A DNA stretch of 12,546 bases from an uncultured Alphaproteobacteria bacterium (GCA_913064995.1 CAJYBL010000025.1:1-12546); one strand, 5' to 3'; positions 1 through 6,779 are shown, counted from the stretch's first letter. Numbers and translations are program-made. Notes: generated from the letters alone by a model not told the origin.

Positions 1-918
1 GCAGATGACTGGGCGAACTTTAGTGATCAGCTTACGGACCTTACGGGTCACGATCTGGGTTATCACCAGTCCGGCGGTTTTAATATTTCGCTTGATGAGG
101 CTGAACTGCAGCAGTATCTCCGCATGCTAGAAGCTTTGAAAGCTGATGCGGGTGAGGAAGGATATGAGTATGAGCTTGTACAAGGGCGAACCTTGGCCCA
201 GTATCTTCCTGGGATCGGTGAGAATGTTGCGGGTGCCACGTATTGCCCCCATGATGGTCATGTCAATCCTCTGCATCTGTTGCGGGCTTTGCAGGAGGGT
301 TTTAGTAAGCACGGAGGGTGCTATCTGCCTTTATCCAGTATCGATCAAATCCAGCCGCTGCAATCCAGTGGGTTTGAGCTCCTCAGCAAGGGACGGCAAG
401 TTGCGAGTTGCGAACGGTTGGTCATTGCCGCAGGGCATGGATCTGTTGGTTTGGGCCAACAGGTAAGCATCAGAATACCGATTTATCCTGAGCAGGGACA
501 AATCATTGTGACTGAGCGCAGTGCAGAGCAGCTTGCTTACCCGACTAACATGATTCGTCAAACGGACGAAGGTACCTTTATGCTGGGCGCATCAGCGCGA
601 GACGTGGGCTTCAATTCGGAAACGACGACCGATACCCTGCAAGATATCGTGCGTCGTTGCGCAAGCGCTTTCCCCCATCTTCGAAGCTTGCGCATTCAGC
701 GTAACTGGGCGGCGCTGCGGATTATGACGCCGGACGGTTTCCCAGTTTACAGCCAGTCTGAGGAATTTCCCGGCGCGTTTGCTTTCTCTTGTCATAGTGG
801 TGTCACGCTTGCTGCAGTTCATGCCCAGGATGTTTGCCGCTGGGTTGTCGATGGCACGATACCCACTGATTACCGATGTTTTGGACCGGAGCGTTTCGAT
901 GTTTCGACCACGAACTAA
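1..918 (+). CDS. FAD-dependent oxidoreductase, HcnC/DadA-like (5' partial)
   Basis: The frame is open from the first base, so the gene begins upstream and its N-terminal FAD-binding GxGxxG is missing; about 305 residues are present. The visible part resembles the DAO family (glycine/sarcosine/D-amino acid oxidases). It has a mid-protein Ile-Pro-Ile-Tyr-Pro-Glu-Gln-Gly-Gln strand, and a C-terminal FAD-contact segment with Arg-Ile-Met-Thr-Pro-Asp-Gly-Phe-Pro followed by Cys-His-Ser-Gly-Val-Thr-Leu-Ala. The stop overlaps the next gene by 20 bases, and that gene is a 2Fe-2S subunit of the HcnA type. Together with the HcnB-like start behind it, this suggests the catalytic FAD subunit of a multi-subunit amine or imino/amino-acid dehydrogenase (HcnABC, opine oxidase or D-hydroxyproline dehydrogenase type). 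The substrate is not determinable. Glutamate codons favour GAG here (12 GAG, 7 GAA by hand count), unlike pyk further right. Confidence 0.82.
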   Translation, partial: ADDWANFSDQLTDLTGHDLGYHQSGGFNISLDEAELQQYLRMLEALKADAGEEGYEYELVQGRTLAQYLPGIGENVAGATYCPHDGHVNPLHLLRALQEGFSKHGGCYLPLSSIDQIQPLQSSGFELLSKGRQVASCERLVIAAGHGSVGLGQQVSIRIPIYPEQGQIIVTERSAEQLAYPTNMIRQTDEGTFMLGASARDVGFNSETTTDTLQDIVRRCASAFPHLRSLRIQRNWAALRIMTPDGFPVYSQSEEFPGAFAFSCHSGVTLAAVHAQDVCRWVVDGTIPTDYRCFGPERFDVSTTN

Positions 919-1219
919 CCTGACTGATCCAGTAAATTTTAGTTTCGAAGGCCGCAGACTGACCGCAAGCCGGGGAGATACGATTGCGGCGGCATTATTA
1001 GGCTCAGGTGTATTTATATTTCGAGAATCAGCGGTGAGTGGTATACCGCGTGGACCATTTTGCATGATTGGTAATTGTTATGAATGCTTCGTACAGGTTG
1101 GAGCGATGGGTGTTGTGCAGGCCTGTCTTACCGAAATTACCGAAGGGATGCAAATTTCAAAGGTCTCCAATTCAATCGATGAGTCCGAGATGGGTATTAA
1201 AGAGATCTCGAAAAGATGA
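899..1219 (+). CDS. (2Fe-2S)-binding protein, HcnA-like small subunit
   Basis: This is a 106-residue protein whose ATG lies inside the end of the upstream FAD oxidoreductase gene, so translation is probably coupled. It has the layout of the Fer2_4 family: an N-terminal beta strand pair (Val-Asn-Phe-Ser-Phe-Glu-Gly), a Gly-Asp-Thr-Ile-Ala-Ala-Ala-Leu-Leu helix, a Ser-Gly-Ile-Pro-Arg-Gly-Pro segment, and a cysteine cluster Cys-x4-Cys-x2-Cys followed by Cys in Gln-Ala-Cys-Leu-Thr-Glu. These four cysteines would ligate one 2Fe-2S cluster that passes electrons between flavin subunits. A longer frame exists upstream (from 779) but lies inside the previous gene and has no family match, so the ATG at 899 is chosen. 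The stop overlaps the next ATG (ATGA at 1216). Confidence 0.85.
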   Translation: MFRPRTNLTDPVNFSFEGRRLTASRGDTIAAALLGSGVFIFRESAVSGIPRGPFCMIGNCYECFVQVGAMGVVQACLTEITEGMQISKVSNSIDESEMGIKEISKR

Positions 1220-1302
1220 CCACGCAGCTCCCGTTATGTGATGTTGCAGTTATAGGAGCAGGACCGGCCGGCCTGACGGCAGCCTGGGCGGCGGTCCGAT
1301 GA
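1216..1302 (+). pseudogene. HcnB-like FAD/NAD(P) oxidoreductase, N-terminal stub only
   Basis: The ATG overlaps the stop of the 2Fe-2S gene (ATGA), the usual coupling in HcnABC-type operons. The first 26 or so residues are a classic Rossmann start: Asp-Val-Ala-Val-Ile-Gly-Ala-Gly-Pro-Ala-Gly-Leu-Thr-Ala-Ala, the GxGxxG dinucleotide-binding turn. The frame then reaches TGA at 1300 after 28 codons, where the family normally has over 400 residues. From about 1287 the DNA instead reads, in another frame, as the interior of a CoA-transferase. The gene is therefore cut off by a breakpoint and not by a simple nonsense mutation. The remnant cannot be functional. Whether the cut is biological or an assembly artefact cannot be told from sequence alone. 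Confidence 0.8.
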
Positions 1303-2009
1303 AGGTGGGGGTTGCGGTATGTGATTTGTTCACCGGAATGTTTGCCGCCAATGCGGCACTTGCAGCCTTGGCCTATCGCAGCCGTACCGGTATTGGCCAG
1401 CATATTGATTGCGCGCTTCTTGATAGCCAAATTTCGATGCTGGCAAACCAATCGGCAAATTGGCTGAATGCCGAAATATGCCCTGATCGGATGGGCAACA
1501 GCCATCCAAGTGTTGTTCCCTACACTGTTTATGAGGCCAAGGACGGATTTGTCATTATCGCCTGCGGTAATGACAAACAATTCATCCGTTTGACAGCGGC
1601 GCTTGGGATTCCGGCGCTGGCGGATGATGATGATTTTGCCAGCAATGAAGCCCGCATCAAAAACCGCAACCGGCTTGATACGATGCTTGGCGATATCATT
1701 GCCAAGCTGGATCGTGTTCAGGTGATCGACAAGCTGGAAACAGCTGGTGTGTCTTGTGGCCCGATTAATGATATTGCCGAAGTCTTTGCCGACCCGCATG
1801 TCAGGGCACGTGGCGCGCGCATTGATCAACAGCGTGAAGATGGCAGCGAGATTTCGTCAACCGCCTTTGCCGCCAAACTTGGTGTGACGCCAGCGCAATA
1901 TCGCACTGCACCGCCGCGCCTTGGCCAGCATAACGAGCAGGTCATGCAGGAATGGGCGGGTCTTGGCGCAGATGCGGTTGCGGCACTGCGTGCTGCCAAG
2001 GTGATGTGA
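1299..2009 (+). CDS. CaiB/BaiF class III CoA-transferase, lacking its N-terminal part
   Basis: The 236 residues match the C-terminal part of class III CoA-transferases (usually about 400 residues). Homology begins before this ATG, with in-frame codons for Gly-Gly-Gly-Pro from 1287, so the ATG at 1299 is probably an internal Met and not a true start. Next comes Val-Gly-Val-Ala-Val-Cys-Asp-Leu-Phe-Thr-Gly; its Asp (residue 9) aligns with the catalytic Asp that forms the aspartyl-CoA thioester in this family. Further family features are Thr-Gly-Ile-Gly-Gln-His-Ile-Asp-Cys-Ala-Leu-Leu-Asp and, near the end, Val-Ser-Cys-Gly-Pro-Ile-Asn-Asp. The first ~160 residues, which carry much of the CoA site, are missing. 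No Shine-Dalgarno is evident before 1299. It is probably non-functional as it stands. It converges with the minus-strand gene ending at 2026. Confidence 0.85.
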   Translation: MKVGVAVCDLFTGMFAANAALAALAYRSRTGIGQHIDCALLDSQISMLANQSANWLNAEICPDRMGNSHPSVVPYTVYEAKDGFVIIACGNDKQFIRLTAALGIPALADDDDFASNEARIKNRNRLDTMLGDIIAKLDRVQVIDKLETAGVSCGPINDIAEVFADPHVRARGARIDQQREDGSEISSTAFAAKLGVTPAQYRTAPPRLGQHNEQVMQEWAGLGADAVAALRAAKVM

Positions 2010-2025
2010 TTAAAATTGCCAGCCA

Positions 2026-2427
2026 TTATTGCTGTTGGAACTGTTCTTTCATTGATCCAAAAATTGACCGCAATTTGGGCGAAACCGAACAATCGGCAAT
2101 CAAGGTGACGATTGGTGCCACATCTTGCGGTGTGTCTTCATAGGTAAAGGCTGGAAAGGCGCGTGAAACGGCAAGCCTGATTTTGGCATTTTCGGGAAGC
2201 CGCATGATGGCAACCCCATCGCGAAATTTCGCTGTTCGTCCCTGTTCGGGGGCTTCGGCAACAAAAGCGTCATTTGTGACCGTACAGCGATTATCGAGAT
2301 AGGCTTTGACTTGAATGATTTTTGGCGGCTCAAACTGGGTGCTGAAGCTTGGCATGAAAAACCATAACAGGGCAAATATTCCGGCAATGGCGAGCCCAAC
2401 AATGATTAATGACGCAAAGATTTTCAT
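2026..2427 (-). CDS. Small membrane-anchored hypothetical protein
   Basis: This 133-residue protein has no family I recognise. Residues 3-24 are a hydrophobic segment (Ile, Leu, Ala, Phe rich) that would act as an uncleaved signal anchor, with the remaining ~105 residues in the periplasm. The soluble part has two cysteines, Cys48 and Cys113, that could form a disulfide, and alternating strand-like stretches. The ATG at 2427 is chosen because a GGAG motif (minus strand, 2433-2436) sits 5 bases upstream; the longer frame starting with GTG at 2451 would place that motif inside the gene. It lies 45 bases downstream of the DapA-like gene on the same strand, so co-transcription is likely, but a shared function is only a guess. 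Confidence 0.65.
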   Translation of the reverse strand: MKIFASLIIVGLAIAGIFALLWFFMPSFSTQFEPPKIIQVKAYLDNRCTVTNDAFVAEAPEQGRTAKFRDGVAIMRLPENAKIRLAVSRAFPAFTYEDTPQDVAPIVTLIADCSVSPKLRSIFGSMKEQFQQQ

Positions 2428-2432
2428 CAAGA

Positions 2433-2436
2433 CTCC
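2433..2436 (-). promoter_or_regulatory. Shine-Dalgarno GGAG setting the start at 2427
   Basis: On the minus strand GGAG lies 5 bases before the ATG at 2427. It argues against the upstream GTG at 2451, which has no comparable motif. Confidence 0.5.
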
Positions 2437-2472
2437 GTTTTTAAACCGCACTATAGATTAATGTGAGCAAGG

Positions 2473-3375
2473 TTAGAAATGCATGCCAAATTCACTGGCA
2501 AGCCCATTGGCAAGCGCATCAAGCTTGTCCTTATCCATCGGCCGCATTGGCGCGCGAAGATTGCCCCATGCGCGATGGCCAGTTGATCGGGCAAGAAGCG
2601 CCTTTTGTGCGGGGATTGGCGCATAATCTTGGAACATCAATCGCACCGCACAGACCTTTTTATGTTTGGTTTCGGCCAATTTCCAATTGTCAGCGAGACA
2701 TAGGTCAATCACTTCGGCAATATCTGTTCCGTTCAAATTTGCGGTTGCTGAAATGCAACCGGGCGCGCCAAGCCGGATGGCTTCGATTATTGGCAATTCA
2801 GCACCCGGATAGACAATCAATCCGTCAATCTCAAGAAGAGCCTTGGTATTGTCCCAGACGCCCGAACTGTCTTTGATGCCGACAATCGCTTCGGGGAAAT
2901 CAGCATGCAGCTTTTTCACAAGATCAATCGACAGTCCGACACCCGATACTTGCGGAATATGATAAAGATAGATTTTCAGTCTTTGATCATTCACACCGGC
3001 AATAAGCTGGGTGTAATAATCATACAGGCCAGCATCACTCATGCCTTTAAAATAGAAAGGCGGCAAAACCATAACACCAGCACAGCCAAGCCCGACAGCA
3101 TGCTGGCAAAGATCAATCGTGTCGGGAAGGTTGCAAAGGCCGGTTCCGGGAATCATCACTGCTGGATCGATGCCTGCTTTGACCAAACCCTCAAGCGCGG
3201 CTTTGCGCTCGCTATGACTAACCGATAGTGCCTCGCCAGTTGTCCCAAAAGGGGCAAGCCCGCTAACGCCAGTGGCAAGAAGATGTTTGGCAAGATCGTT
3301 ATACAGCGACTGGTCAAGATTTAGATTGTCGTCAAACGGGGTAAGAAGAGGGGCAATAAGACCTTTGATCATCAT
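2473..3375 (-). CDS. DapA-superfamily (dihydrodipicolinate synthase-like) aldolase/lyase
   Basis: This 300-residue protein has the length of the DHDPS/N-acetylneuraminate lyase (TIM-barrel, class I aldolase) family. Visible motifs are Gly-Thr-Thr-Gly-Glu at 44-48 (pyruvate carboxylate binding), the catalytic Tyr138 in Tyr-His-Ile-Pro, and the Schiff-base Lys168 in Gly-Ile-Lys-Asp-Ser-Ser-Gly. The family uses pyruvate or a related 2-oxoacid bound to that lysine. In authentic DapA an Arg follows five residues after the Tyr and binds aspartate semialdehyde; here that position is Val143. The enzyme is therefore probably not the lysine-pathway DHDPS but a catabolic relative acting on another 2-oxoacid or sugar acid. 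Two ATGs in tandem (3375 and 3372) are both possible starts; only a weak AGAAAG precedes them. A small membrane protein follows 45 bases downstream. Confidence 0.88.
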   Translation of the reverse strand: MMIKGLIAPLLTPFDDNLNLDQSLYNDLAKHLLATGVSGLAPFGTTGEALSVSHSERKAALEGLVKAGIDPAVMIPGTGLCNLPDTIDLCQHAVGLGCAGVMVLPPFYFKGMSDAGLYDYYTQLIAGVNDQRLKIYLYHIPQVSGVGLSIDLVKKLHADFPEAIVGIKDSSGVWDNTKALLEIDGLIVYPGAELPIIEAIRLGAPGCISATANLNGTDIAEVIDLCLADNWKLAETKHKKVCAVRLMFQDYAPIPAQKALLARSTGHRAWGNLRAPMRPMDKDKLDALANGLASEFGMHF

Positions 3376-3782
3376 CTTGCTTTCTGTTGTGAATTGGCCT
3401 GATCGAATGACCGGCTAAAAAAAAGAAACAGACCCAAAGGATTTCGCCAAAGGGCTTTGCCAAGACATTATTATGACGATAAATTGCCACTTTCTCAAGC
3501 TGCTAGATTTTGCAAGCCACTCGACCGAGCCGATCAACAAGGGCTGTTTTACGCTGATGGTTTTCAGCGGTTTATGATGCGCCCCATCTCTCACCCCCAT
3601 CTTTTGGGCTTTTGTAAAATTTTTGTGAAATCGAAGAAGCCGCTTTGCTTTCACCGGTTTCAGCCGTAGAATCAGGGCAACGCCGTTAGTCGGCTTGTTA
3701 TTCCCATTTCTAAGCTGTCGATGGCATGGGTCGAACCCAAATCAGCCTTCAAACCAAATCTACAAGAAAGATATACAGTTCA
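3376..3782. other. Divergent intergenic region, no convincing gene
   Basis: These 407 bases lie between the minus-strand DapA-like gene and plus-strand pyk, so they should hold both promoters. Short frames at 3457-3669 (+) and 3415-3654 (-) have no plausible start signal and no recognisable family, and I judge them non-coding. An A-tract at 3417-3424 lies about 40 bases upstream of the DapA-like start and could act as an UP-like element. A small dyad CAAAG-GG-CTTTG is at 3448-3459, and an AT-rich stretch with two TTGT motifs lies near 3611-3630. I cannot assign promoters with confidence. The in-frame extension of pyk back to 3726 falls here and is not supported by the family alignment. Confidence 0.5.
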
Positions 3783-5207
3783 ATGAGTGTTGAAATTCCC
3801 CACCCGCAGCGAGCCACAAAAATTGTTGCTACCCTCGGCGATGTGTCATCAAGCCCTGACATGCTTGGCAAATTAATGACCGCTGGCGTGAATGTCTTCC
3901 GGTTGAATTTTTCGCATGGCACACGCGAAGAACAGGGTGCGCGCATTGATGCCATTCGGGCGCTTGAAGCCAAAACTGGCACGCCATGCTGTATTCTTGC
4001 CGATTTGCAAGGGCCGAAATTCCGCGTTGGCAAAGTTGCCGATGAGACAATCGTCAAAAATGGCGATCGCATTACGTTTGATCTGAACACCGGTATGGGC
4101 AATGCCAGCATTGTTGGCCTGCCACATGCGGAAATTTTCAAAGCGATGTATCCGGGTGCCAGATTATTGATGGATGACGGCAAGCTGGTTTTCAAAGTGG
4201 TGTCGGTTGATACGCAAAGCTTTGACGCTGAAGTTGTTGTTGGCGGTCCGTTGAAAAGCCGTAAAGGGGTTAATCTTCCTGATATAATTCTTGATACAAC
4301 ACCGCTCACCGAAAAAGATTTGGCCGATCTTGCCTATGTGCTGGAAAAAGGGATTGATTGGGTCGCCTTGTCATTTGTGCAACGCGCCAGTGATGTGATT
4401 GCAGCGCGAACCATTGTTGGCAAGCAGGCGGCATTGATGTCGAAAATCGAAAAGCCAGCGGCGCTGAATGACCTTAATGATATCATTGCCGCATCGGATG
4501 GTGTGATGGTGGCACGGGGCGATCTAGGTGTTGAATTACCGCCCGAGCAGGTGCCGGGCTGGCAAAAAACCATCATTTCTAAATGCCGCATGGTTGGCAA
4601 GCCGGTAGTGGTTGCAACGCAGATGCTGGAATCAATGATCGAGGCACCTACACCAACGCGCGCCGAAGCATCAGATGTTGCCGGTGCGGTATTTGATGGT
4701 GCCGATGCGGTGATGCTGTCTGCCGAAACAGCAGCAGGCCACTATCCCGTAGAGTCAGTAGAATTCATGGCGCGGATTGTCAGCTCTGCCGAGGCGCATA
4801 TCAAATCAGATCTAGCATCAGGGCCGGGCGAATTGCCAGTTGAACATAGCGTCTATCACGCGGTTGCAAAAACCAGTGTTGCACTTGCCGAAACGGTTGA
4901 AGCCAAGGCGATGGTTGCGTTTTCAAGTTCGGGCAATACCGCGGTTCGGATTGCGCGTGAACGACCTGGAATTCCGTTTCTGGTAATGACTCCGCATCTG
5001 GATGTTCAGCGGAAATTATGTTTGCTATGGGGAACTCATACTGGTGCCAGCGCCTATAGTGAAGATTTCGAATCAGCGATTACCGAAGCCATTGCCGAAA
5101 TTCGAAGCCGTGGCATGGCCAGCACTGGCCAGCAGGTTGTTGTTGTTGCCGGAATGCCATTTGGCATTGTTGGCACAACAAATTCAATGCGAGTTGTGAC
5201 GCTTTAG
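3783..5207 (+). CDS. pyk: Pyruvate kinase
   Basis: The gene encodes pyruvate kinase (EC 2.7.1.40), which converts phosphoenolpyruvate and ADP to pyruvate and ATP in glycolysis. From the ATG at 3783 it is 474 residues, the normal length. Motifs in order are Lys-Ile-Val-Ala-Thr-Leu-Gly (13-19), Asn-Phe-Ser-His-Gly (42-46), Asp-Leu-Gln-Gly-Pro-Lys (74-79), catalytic Lys221 with Mg-binding Glu223 (Lys-Ile-Glu-Lys-Pro), the signature Met-Val-Ala-Arg-Gly-Asp-Leu-Gly-Val-Glu (242-251) with Asp247, and Ala-Thr-Gln-Met-Leu-Glu-Ser-Met. The C-terminal domain is complete (Phe-Ser-Ser-Ser-Gly-Asn-Thr at 380-386). An in-frame ATG at 3726 would add 19 residues beyond the usual start near the Lys-Ile-Val-Ala-Thr motif, so 3783 is preferred, although its Shine-Dalgarno (AAGAAAG, 12 bases upstream) is weak. 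Glu codons are strongly GAA (23 GAA, 5 GAG). Confidence 0.97.
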   Translation: MSVEIPHPQRATKIVATLGDVSSSPDMLGKLMTAGVNVFRLNFSHGTREEQGARIDAIRALEAKTGTPCCILADLQGPKFRVGKVADETIVKNGDRITFDLNTGMGNASIVGLPHAEIFKAMYPGARLLMDDGKLVFKVVSVDTQSFDAEVVVGGPLKSRKGVNLPDIILDTTPLTEKDLADLAYVLEKGIDWVALSFVQRASDVIAARTIVGKQAALMSKIEKPAALNDLNDIIAASDGVMVARGDLGVELPPEQVPGWQKTIISKCRMVGKPVVVATQMLESMIEAPTPTRAEASDVAGAVFDGADAVMLSAETAAGHYPVESVEFMARIVSSAEAHIKSDLASGPGELPVEHSVYHAVAKTSVALAETVEAKAMVAFSSSGNTAVRIARERPGIPFLVMTPHLDVQRKLCLLWGTHTGASAYSEDFESAITEAIAEIRSRGMASTGQQVVVVAGMPFGIVGTTNSMRVVTL

Positions 5208-5255
5208 ACGAAATTAAGTTGCATTTAAATTTACTCTGTCTTTAGGTTATTTTCA

Positions 5256-5283
5256 GCAACCAACTGGTTGCCATTTTGGTTGC
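5256..5283. promoter_or_regulatory. Palindrome plus direct repeat upstream of the 5312 gene, possible operator
   Basis: GCAACCA-AC-TGGTTGC is a perfect 7-bp inverted repeat at 5256-5271. The right arm TGGTTGC recurs at 5277-5283, 12 bases after its first copy. It lies between the pyk stop and the dehydrogenase start (28 bases before the ATG). The short two-base centre favours a protein-binding dyad over a terminator, and no T-run follows. The regulator is unknown; the role is inferred. Confidence 0.4.
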
Positions 5284-5298
5284 CCTGAGCAAAGCCAT

Positions 5299-5305
5299 GG
5301 GGGAG
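5299..5305 (+). promoter_or_regulatory. Strong Shine-Dalgarno GGGGGAG deciding the start at 5312
   Basis: GGGGGAG lies 6 bases before the ATG at 5312. Three in-frame starts lie upstream (TTG 5276, ATG 5297, ATG 5306) but none has such a motif, and the Rossmann fold begins directly after 5312. Confidence 0.65.
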
Positions 5306-5311
5306 ATGGAA

Positions 5312-6268
5312 ATGCATTCAGTTGGATTTATTGGGTTAGGCAATGTTGGCGGCAAGCTGGCTGGCAGTTTGCTTCGTAACAAATGTGACGTCATGGTTCG
5401 CGACCTCGATCGCGATCTTGTGGCACCGTTTCTGAAGGCTGGTGCAAAATGGGCTGATAGCCCGAAAGCAATGGCCGAAGCTTGTGAAATCATCATTACT
5501 TGTTTGCCATCACCCGCGGCAAGCGCCGCGGTCATGGAAGCCGATGACGGTGTTCTTGCAGGCCTAAGCGCTGGCAAAATCTGGGCGGAAATGAGCACAA
5601 CCGACGCTGCTGAAGTTGCACGTCTTGGCGCGCTTGTCGAAGCCGAAGGTGCCAGCCCGGTTGATTGTCCTGTATCGGGTGGTTGCCACCGTGCAGCGAC
5701 CGGTAATATTGCTATTTTTGCTGGATGCGACCGGCTGGTTTTCGAGCGGCTGTTGCCGGTTTTGACGATCCTTGGCCGCCGCGTTCTGCATACCGGCCCA
5801 CTTGGCACGGCATCTGTGTTGAAAGTGATGACCAATTATCTTGCGACGGCGAATCTGATCACGCTTAGCGAGGCGCTTGTGACGTCAAAAATGGCCGGAA
5901 TGGATTTGAATACAACCTATGAGGCGATCCGCATTTCATCGGGCAATTCCTTTGTTCATGAAACTGAAAGCCAGGTCATTTTGAATGGCAGCCGCGATAT
6001 CAATTTCACCATGGATTTGGTGCTAAAAGATATTGGTCTTTTTCAATCGATTGCCGAACAGCATAATGTGCCGCTTGAAGTCTCGCCACTTTTGATCAAG
6101 ATTTTCGAAGATGGTCAGGCACGTTTTGGCCCGCGTGAATGGTCGCCCAATATCATTAAAAGGCTGGAAGAAGCTTGCGATACCAAAATTCTGGCAGCTG
6201 GATTCCCAGCAGAAATGACCGATGATGAGCCTGAAGAGCCGGGCTATGAGATTATCCCAAAATCATAA
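5312..6268 (+). CDS. NAD(P)-dependent beta-hydroxyacid dehydrogenase (3-hydroxyisobutyrate dehydrogenase family)
   Basis: This 318-residue protein has the beta-hydroxyacid dehydrogenase layout. An N-terminal Rossmann domain opens with Gly-Phe-Ile-Gly-Leu-Gly-Asn-Val-Gly (GxGxxG, with Val where Met is usual). Asp31 and Asp33 after the second strand suggest NAD over NADP. The substrate loop is Asp-Cys-Pro-Val-Ser-Gly-Gly (118-124), and the catalytic lysine is Lys171 with Asn175 in Leu-Lys-Val-Met-Thr-Asn. An all-helical C-terminal domain follows, ending in an unusual acidic tail (Asp-Asp-Glu-Pro-Glu-Glu-Pro). Members oxidise 3-hydroxyisobutyrate, tartronate semialdehyde-type substrates or related C3-C4 hydroxyacids; the substrate here is unknown. 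It follows pyk by 104 bases and may be co-transcribed or have its own promoter near the palindrome at 5256. Its 3' end overlaps the convergent minus-strand gene by 17 bases. Confidence 0.88.
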   Translation: MHSVGFIGLGNVGGKLAGSLLRNKCDVMVRDLDRDLVAPFLKAGAKWADSPKAMAEACEIIITCLPSPAASAAVMEADDGVLAGLSAGKIWAEMSTTDAAEVARLGALVEAEGASPVDCPVSGGCHRAATGNIAIFAGCDRLVFERLLPVLTILGRRVLHTGPLGTASVLKVMTNYLATANLITLSEALVTSKMAGMDLNTTYEAIRISSGNSFVHETESQVILNGSRDINFTMDLVLKDIGLFQSIAEQHNVPLEVSPLLIKIFEDGQARFGPREWSPNIIKRLEEACDTKILAAGFPAEMTDDEPEEPGYEIIPKS

Positions 6269-6779
6269 GCCATTGATCAATGGGTAACTGGCCGGTTTCG
6301 CGTGCCCAATAAAGATAAACCCCAAGACAGACCAGAATCAGCAAATAAAGCGGCATCCGGTTTACGCTGGTGTCGCGGTCTGGCTTGCTGGCATTATTAT
6401 TACTGATCTCGTCAACAGGACTTGGCGTTTCCGGCGGTGCGGTTGGGGTTGTTGCGGCCTGATTGTCTGGATCGGCCTGCTGGATTTCGCTGTCGCATAA
6501 GGGACAAAATAGATCAATTTTCACATCGCCGGAAAGATGTGTCGGAACGGTGATTGCCATTTTGCATGATGGGCAATCGACAATCTTCATCTCGGCTGGT
6601 CGGGCGCGTTTTGTGTCGGTGGGGCAATTATGATCAAGACCGAATTGCCCGTTACATTGATGACAGGTAATGGCAACAGCTTTGTTGGCTGCCTGCGCTT
6701 TATCAACCTCGCTTTGTGACAAAAGGCAAAGGCTGTCACAATGCGGGCAATGGTTCAGGATGCTGTCATTATGTGTCAT
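6252..6779 (-). CDS. Tandem zinc-ribbon protein with C-terminal membrane segment
   Basis: This 175-residue protein has two four-cysteine zinc-ribbon-like modules: Cys11/Cys14 with Cys39/Cys42, and Cys69/Cys72 with Cys92/Cys95, all as CxxC pairs. The spacing resembles MJ0042-type ribbons. A low-complexity Pro/Thr/Ala linker (about 103-125) leads to a hydrophobic segment at about 143-158 (Leu-Tyr-Leu-Leu-Ile-Leu-Val-Cys-Leu-Gly-Val-Tyr) followed by a short tail. The zinc ribbons would be cytoplasmic and tethered to the inner membrane. I do not recognise the family; in MJ0042-type proteins the ribbon often has a regulatory or binding role. GGAG lies 8 bases before the ATG (minus strand), which supports the start. 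It overlaps the plus-strand dehydrogenase 3' end by 17 bases and lies downstream of the TPR gene on the same strand, 176 bases away. Confidence 0.72.
   Translation of the reverse strand: MTHNDSILNHCPHCDSLCLLSQSEVDKAQAANKAVAITCHQCNGQFGLDHNCPTDTKRARPAEMKIVDCPSCKMAITVPTHLSGDVKIDLFCPLCDSEIQQADPDNQAATTPTAPPETPSPVDEISNNNASKPDRDTSVNRMPLYLLILVCLGVYLYWARETGQLPIDQWLMILG

Noticed and set aside
592..1065. 157-residue minus-strand frame over the HcnC-like gene
   Set aside because: It overlaps two plus-strand genes with clear family motifs and shows none itself.
1299..2009. CoA-transferase fragment as a DddD DMSP lyase or acrylate CoA-transferase
   Set aside because: Only a generic class III C-terminal part is present, it is 6.4 kb from dddP, and the N-terminal half is missing; nothing in it points to DMSP or acrylate.
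2463..2876. 137-residue plus-strand frame
   Set aside because: It is the antisense shadow of the DapA-like gene, whose motifs are unambiguous.
2473..3375. DapA-like gene as the LhpC deaminase of hydroxyproline breakdown, matching the HcnABC-like oxidase block
   Set aside because: The Gly-Thr-Thr-Gly-Glu motif fits general DHDPS/aldolase members and not the LhpC type as I remember it, and the oxidase block lies beyond the 1290 breakpoint, so the neighbourhood may be false.
3457..3669. 70-residue plus-strand frame in the pyk upstream region
   Set aside because: No ribosome site, no recognisable family and an unusual residue mix; a minus-strand frame covers the same bases equally well.
3726..3782. 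In-frame upstream ATG adding 19 residues to pyruvate kinase
   Set aside because: The family normally starts a few residues before the Lys-Ile-Val-Ala-Thr motif; the extra residues look like translated leader and have no better ribosome site.
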